Program-made: the position numbers and the translations under genes | From: Symsagittifera roscoffensis | Lineage: Eukaryota; Xenacoelomorpha; Acoela; Convolutidae | Direction of reading: 5' to 3' | Length of the DNA stretch: 64,000 nucleotides | Assembly: GCF_963678635.1 (NCBI RefSeq) | Contig: NC_087062.1 | Coordinates: forward strand, 66,819,415-66,883,414 | Notes under the pieces: model-generated | The model's database searches: none | What the model was told of the DNA's origin: nothing | The model's input: only the letters and a program-made list of their open reading frames with translations | Shown here: positions 63,401 through 64,000 of the stretch, one piece after another | Layout: each line of letters starts with the position of its first letter | How positions within the stretch are numbered: the first letter of the stretch is position 1

Positions 63401-64000
63401 CAAATAAACGGAATTCGAAAGAAACAAACAGCATCAAAGGGTTTTATGCAATGATTTTCGTAGAATCCCAAACTAAACAATTAAACAACTAGGAGTAAGA
63501 ATTGGAACAATAGTAAGAAAAGCATATTCCCTTAATACACATGATTACAAAAATACAAAAATGACAAAAGTTTTAGTGATGACTTTAACACCTCAATTAC
63601 AAAAATTAGCTATAAAAAAGAGAGTATCACATCCATCTTCAGTTCGAGAACCCAATATAGACTTCAGAAAACTAGTAGAAAAACTAGAACAAGCCGAAAT
63701 CACTATGAAATTCGAAGAAACAGAAAATTTAAAAGTACAAAAGGTAAATGATATCCAAACCACTACTTCACAAATAAACAATATTCATTACTCTGACACT
63801 GAACTAGCTGAAAACTTCACTCAAATATTAAATATCTACAAGAAAAATCCAAACTTTAAAGGCGAACCATCATTCAAAAAATGGTGTAACTATTACCATA
63901 GATACGGACACAGCATTGCTGAATGTAGACAAAAACAACAAGATAATCAAAACAAACCACAAAAACACAGAGAACCAAACAAATCATTTTATCAATACAG
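60072..64000 (+). repeat. Cassette array of gag fragments
   Basis: A common block of about 210 bp (AACACCTCAATTAC to CACAAATAAAC) alternates with one of two cassettes. Cassette A (about 160 bp) starts CGAAAGAAACAAAC and encodes the RIPNETIKQLAVRIG part. Cassette B (about 224 bp) starts AATATTCATTACTC and encodes a zinc knuckle, KWCNYCHRYGHSIAEC. The block end AATAAAC lies at about 60421, 60791, 61161, 61595, 62029, 62398, 62829, 62971, 63403 and 63773, so units are 370 (A) or about 434 (B), in the order A A B B A B short B A, then B to the window end. The 142-bp unit is a deletion form. Most units carry a stop before GTAAAT. Confidence 0.9.
63060..63180 (+). pseudogene. Best-preserved CCHC zinc-knuckle cassette
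   Basis: In this unit the frame reads FKKWCNYCHRYGHSIAEC with the C-x2-C-x4-H-x4-C spacing of retroelement nucleocapsids, followed by a Gln/Asn/Lys-rich tail. In the units at 61260 and 61695 an extra A shifts the frame just before the knuckle. In the last unit (63880) the second cysteine is a tyrosine. Confidence 0.8.

Noticed and set aside
60421-63780. CRISPR-like array because of regular repeats
   Set aside because: Units are 370-434 bp pieces of gag coding sequence, not short repeats with spacers, and the host is a eukaryote.

Overview
The window looks like a repeat-rich, AT-rich nuclear genome of an invertebrate animal. The reasons are multi-exon genes with GT-AG introns, metazoan protein families (MCCC2, GLMP, NCOA5), and a dense mix of LINE, Ty3/Gypsy, MULE, hAT-MITE and tRNA-derived repeats. 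I cannot name the phylum from sequence alone. All three host genes lie on the + strand. Each has a pyrimidine-AG acceptor only 5-7 bases before its ATG, which would fit spliced-leader trans-splicing or very short 5'UTR exons.

Layout. 1-1462: repeats. 1463-7043: MCCC2 (5 exons), the carboxyltransferase subunit of mitochondrial leucine catabolism; its 2.8 kb intron 2 carries an antisense MULE transposase relic and an antisense LINE reverse-transcriptase fragment. 7828-34871: GLMP (8 exons, 27 kb), a lysosomal membrane glycoprotein. Its introns hold most of the accessory DNA: tRNA-like repeats, a 1.87 kb segmental duplication that copied part of exon 3, a 6.9 kb LTR retrotransposon with both LTRs and a likely target duplication, a hAT MITE with a perfect 8-bp target duplication, and a decayed antisense LINE. 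34872-40894: intergenic, with a nested multi-palindrome, a tandem duplication and a ~180-bp satellite-like array. 40895-50373: NCOA5 (10 exons), a nuclear coactivator-type protein with an N-terminal RRM. 50374-56000: a second satellite-like array (about 171-bp period) with a foldback, plus MITE copies. From about 56 kb the + strand becomes A/C-rich: this is a retroelement with broken gag-like frames that runs into a cassette array of gag fragments reaching the window end.

The host genes serve unrelated jobs (mitochondrial metabolism, lysosomal membrane, nuclear regulation) and nothing suggests an operon, although MCCC2 and GLMP are only 784 bases apart. The least ordinary material is the gag-fragment cassette array (60.07-64.0 kb), the 72-bp-phased CCAATCA motifs in the LTR element, the nested palindromes at 35.9-36.3 kb, and the duplication whose junction carries two TTAGGG units. 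All family calls rest on reading motifs by eye; no database search was run.
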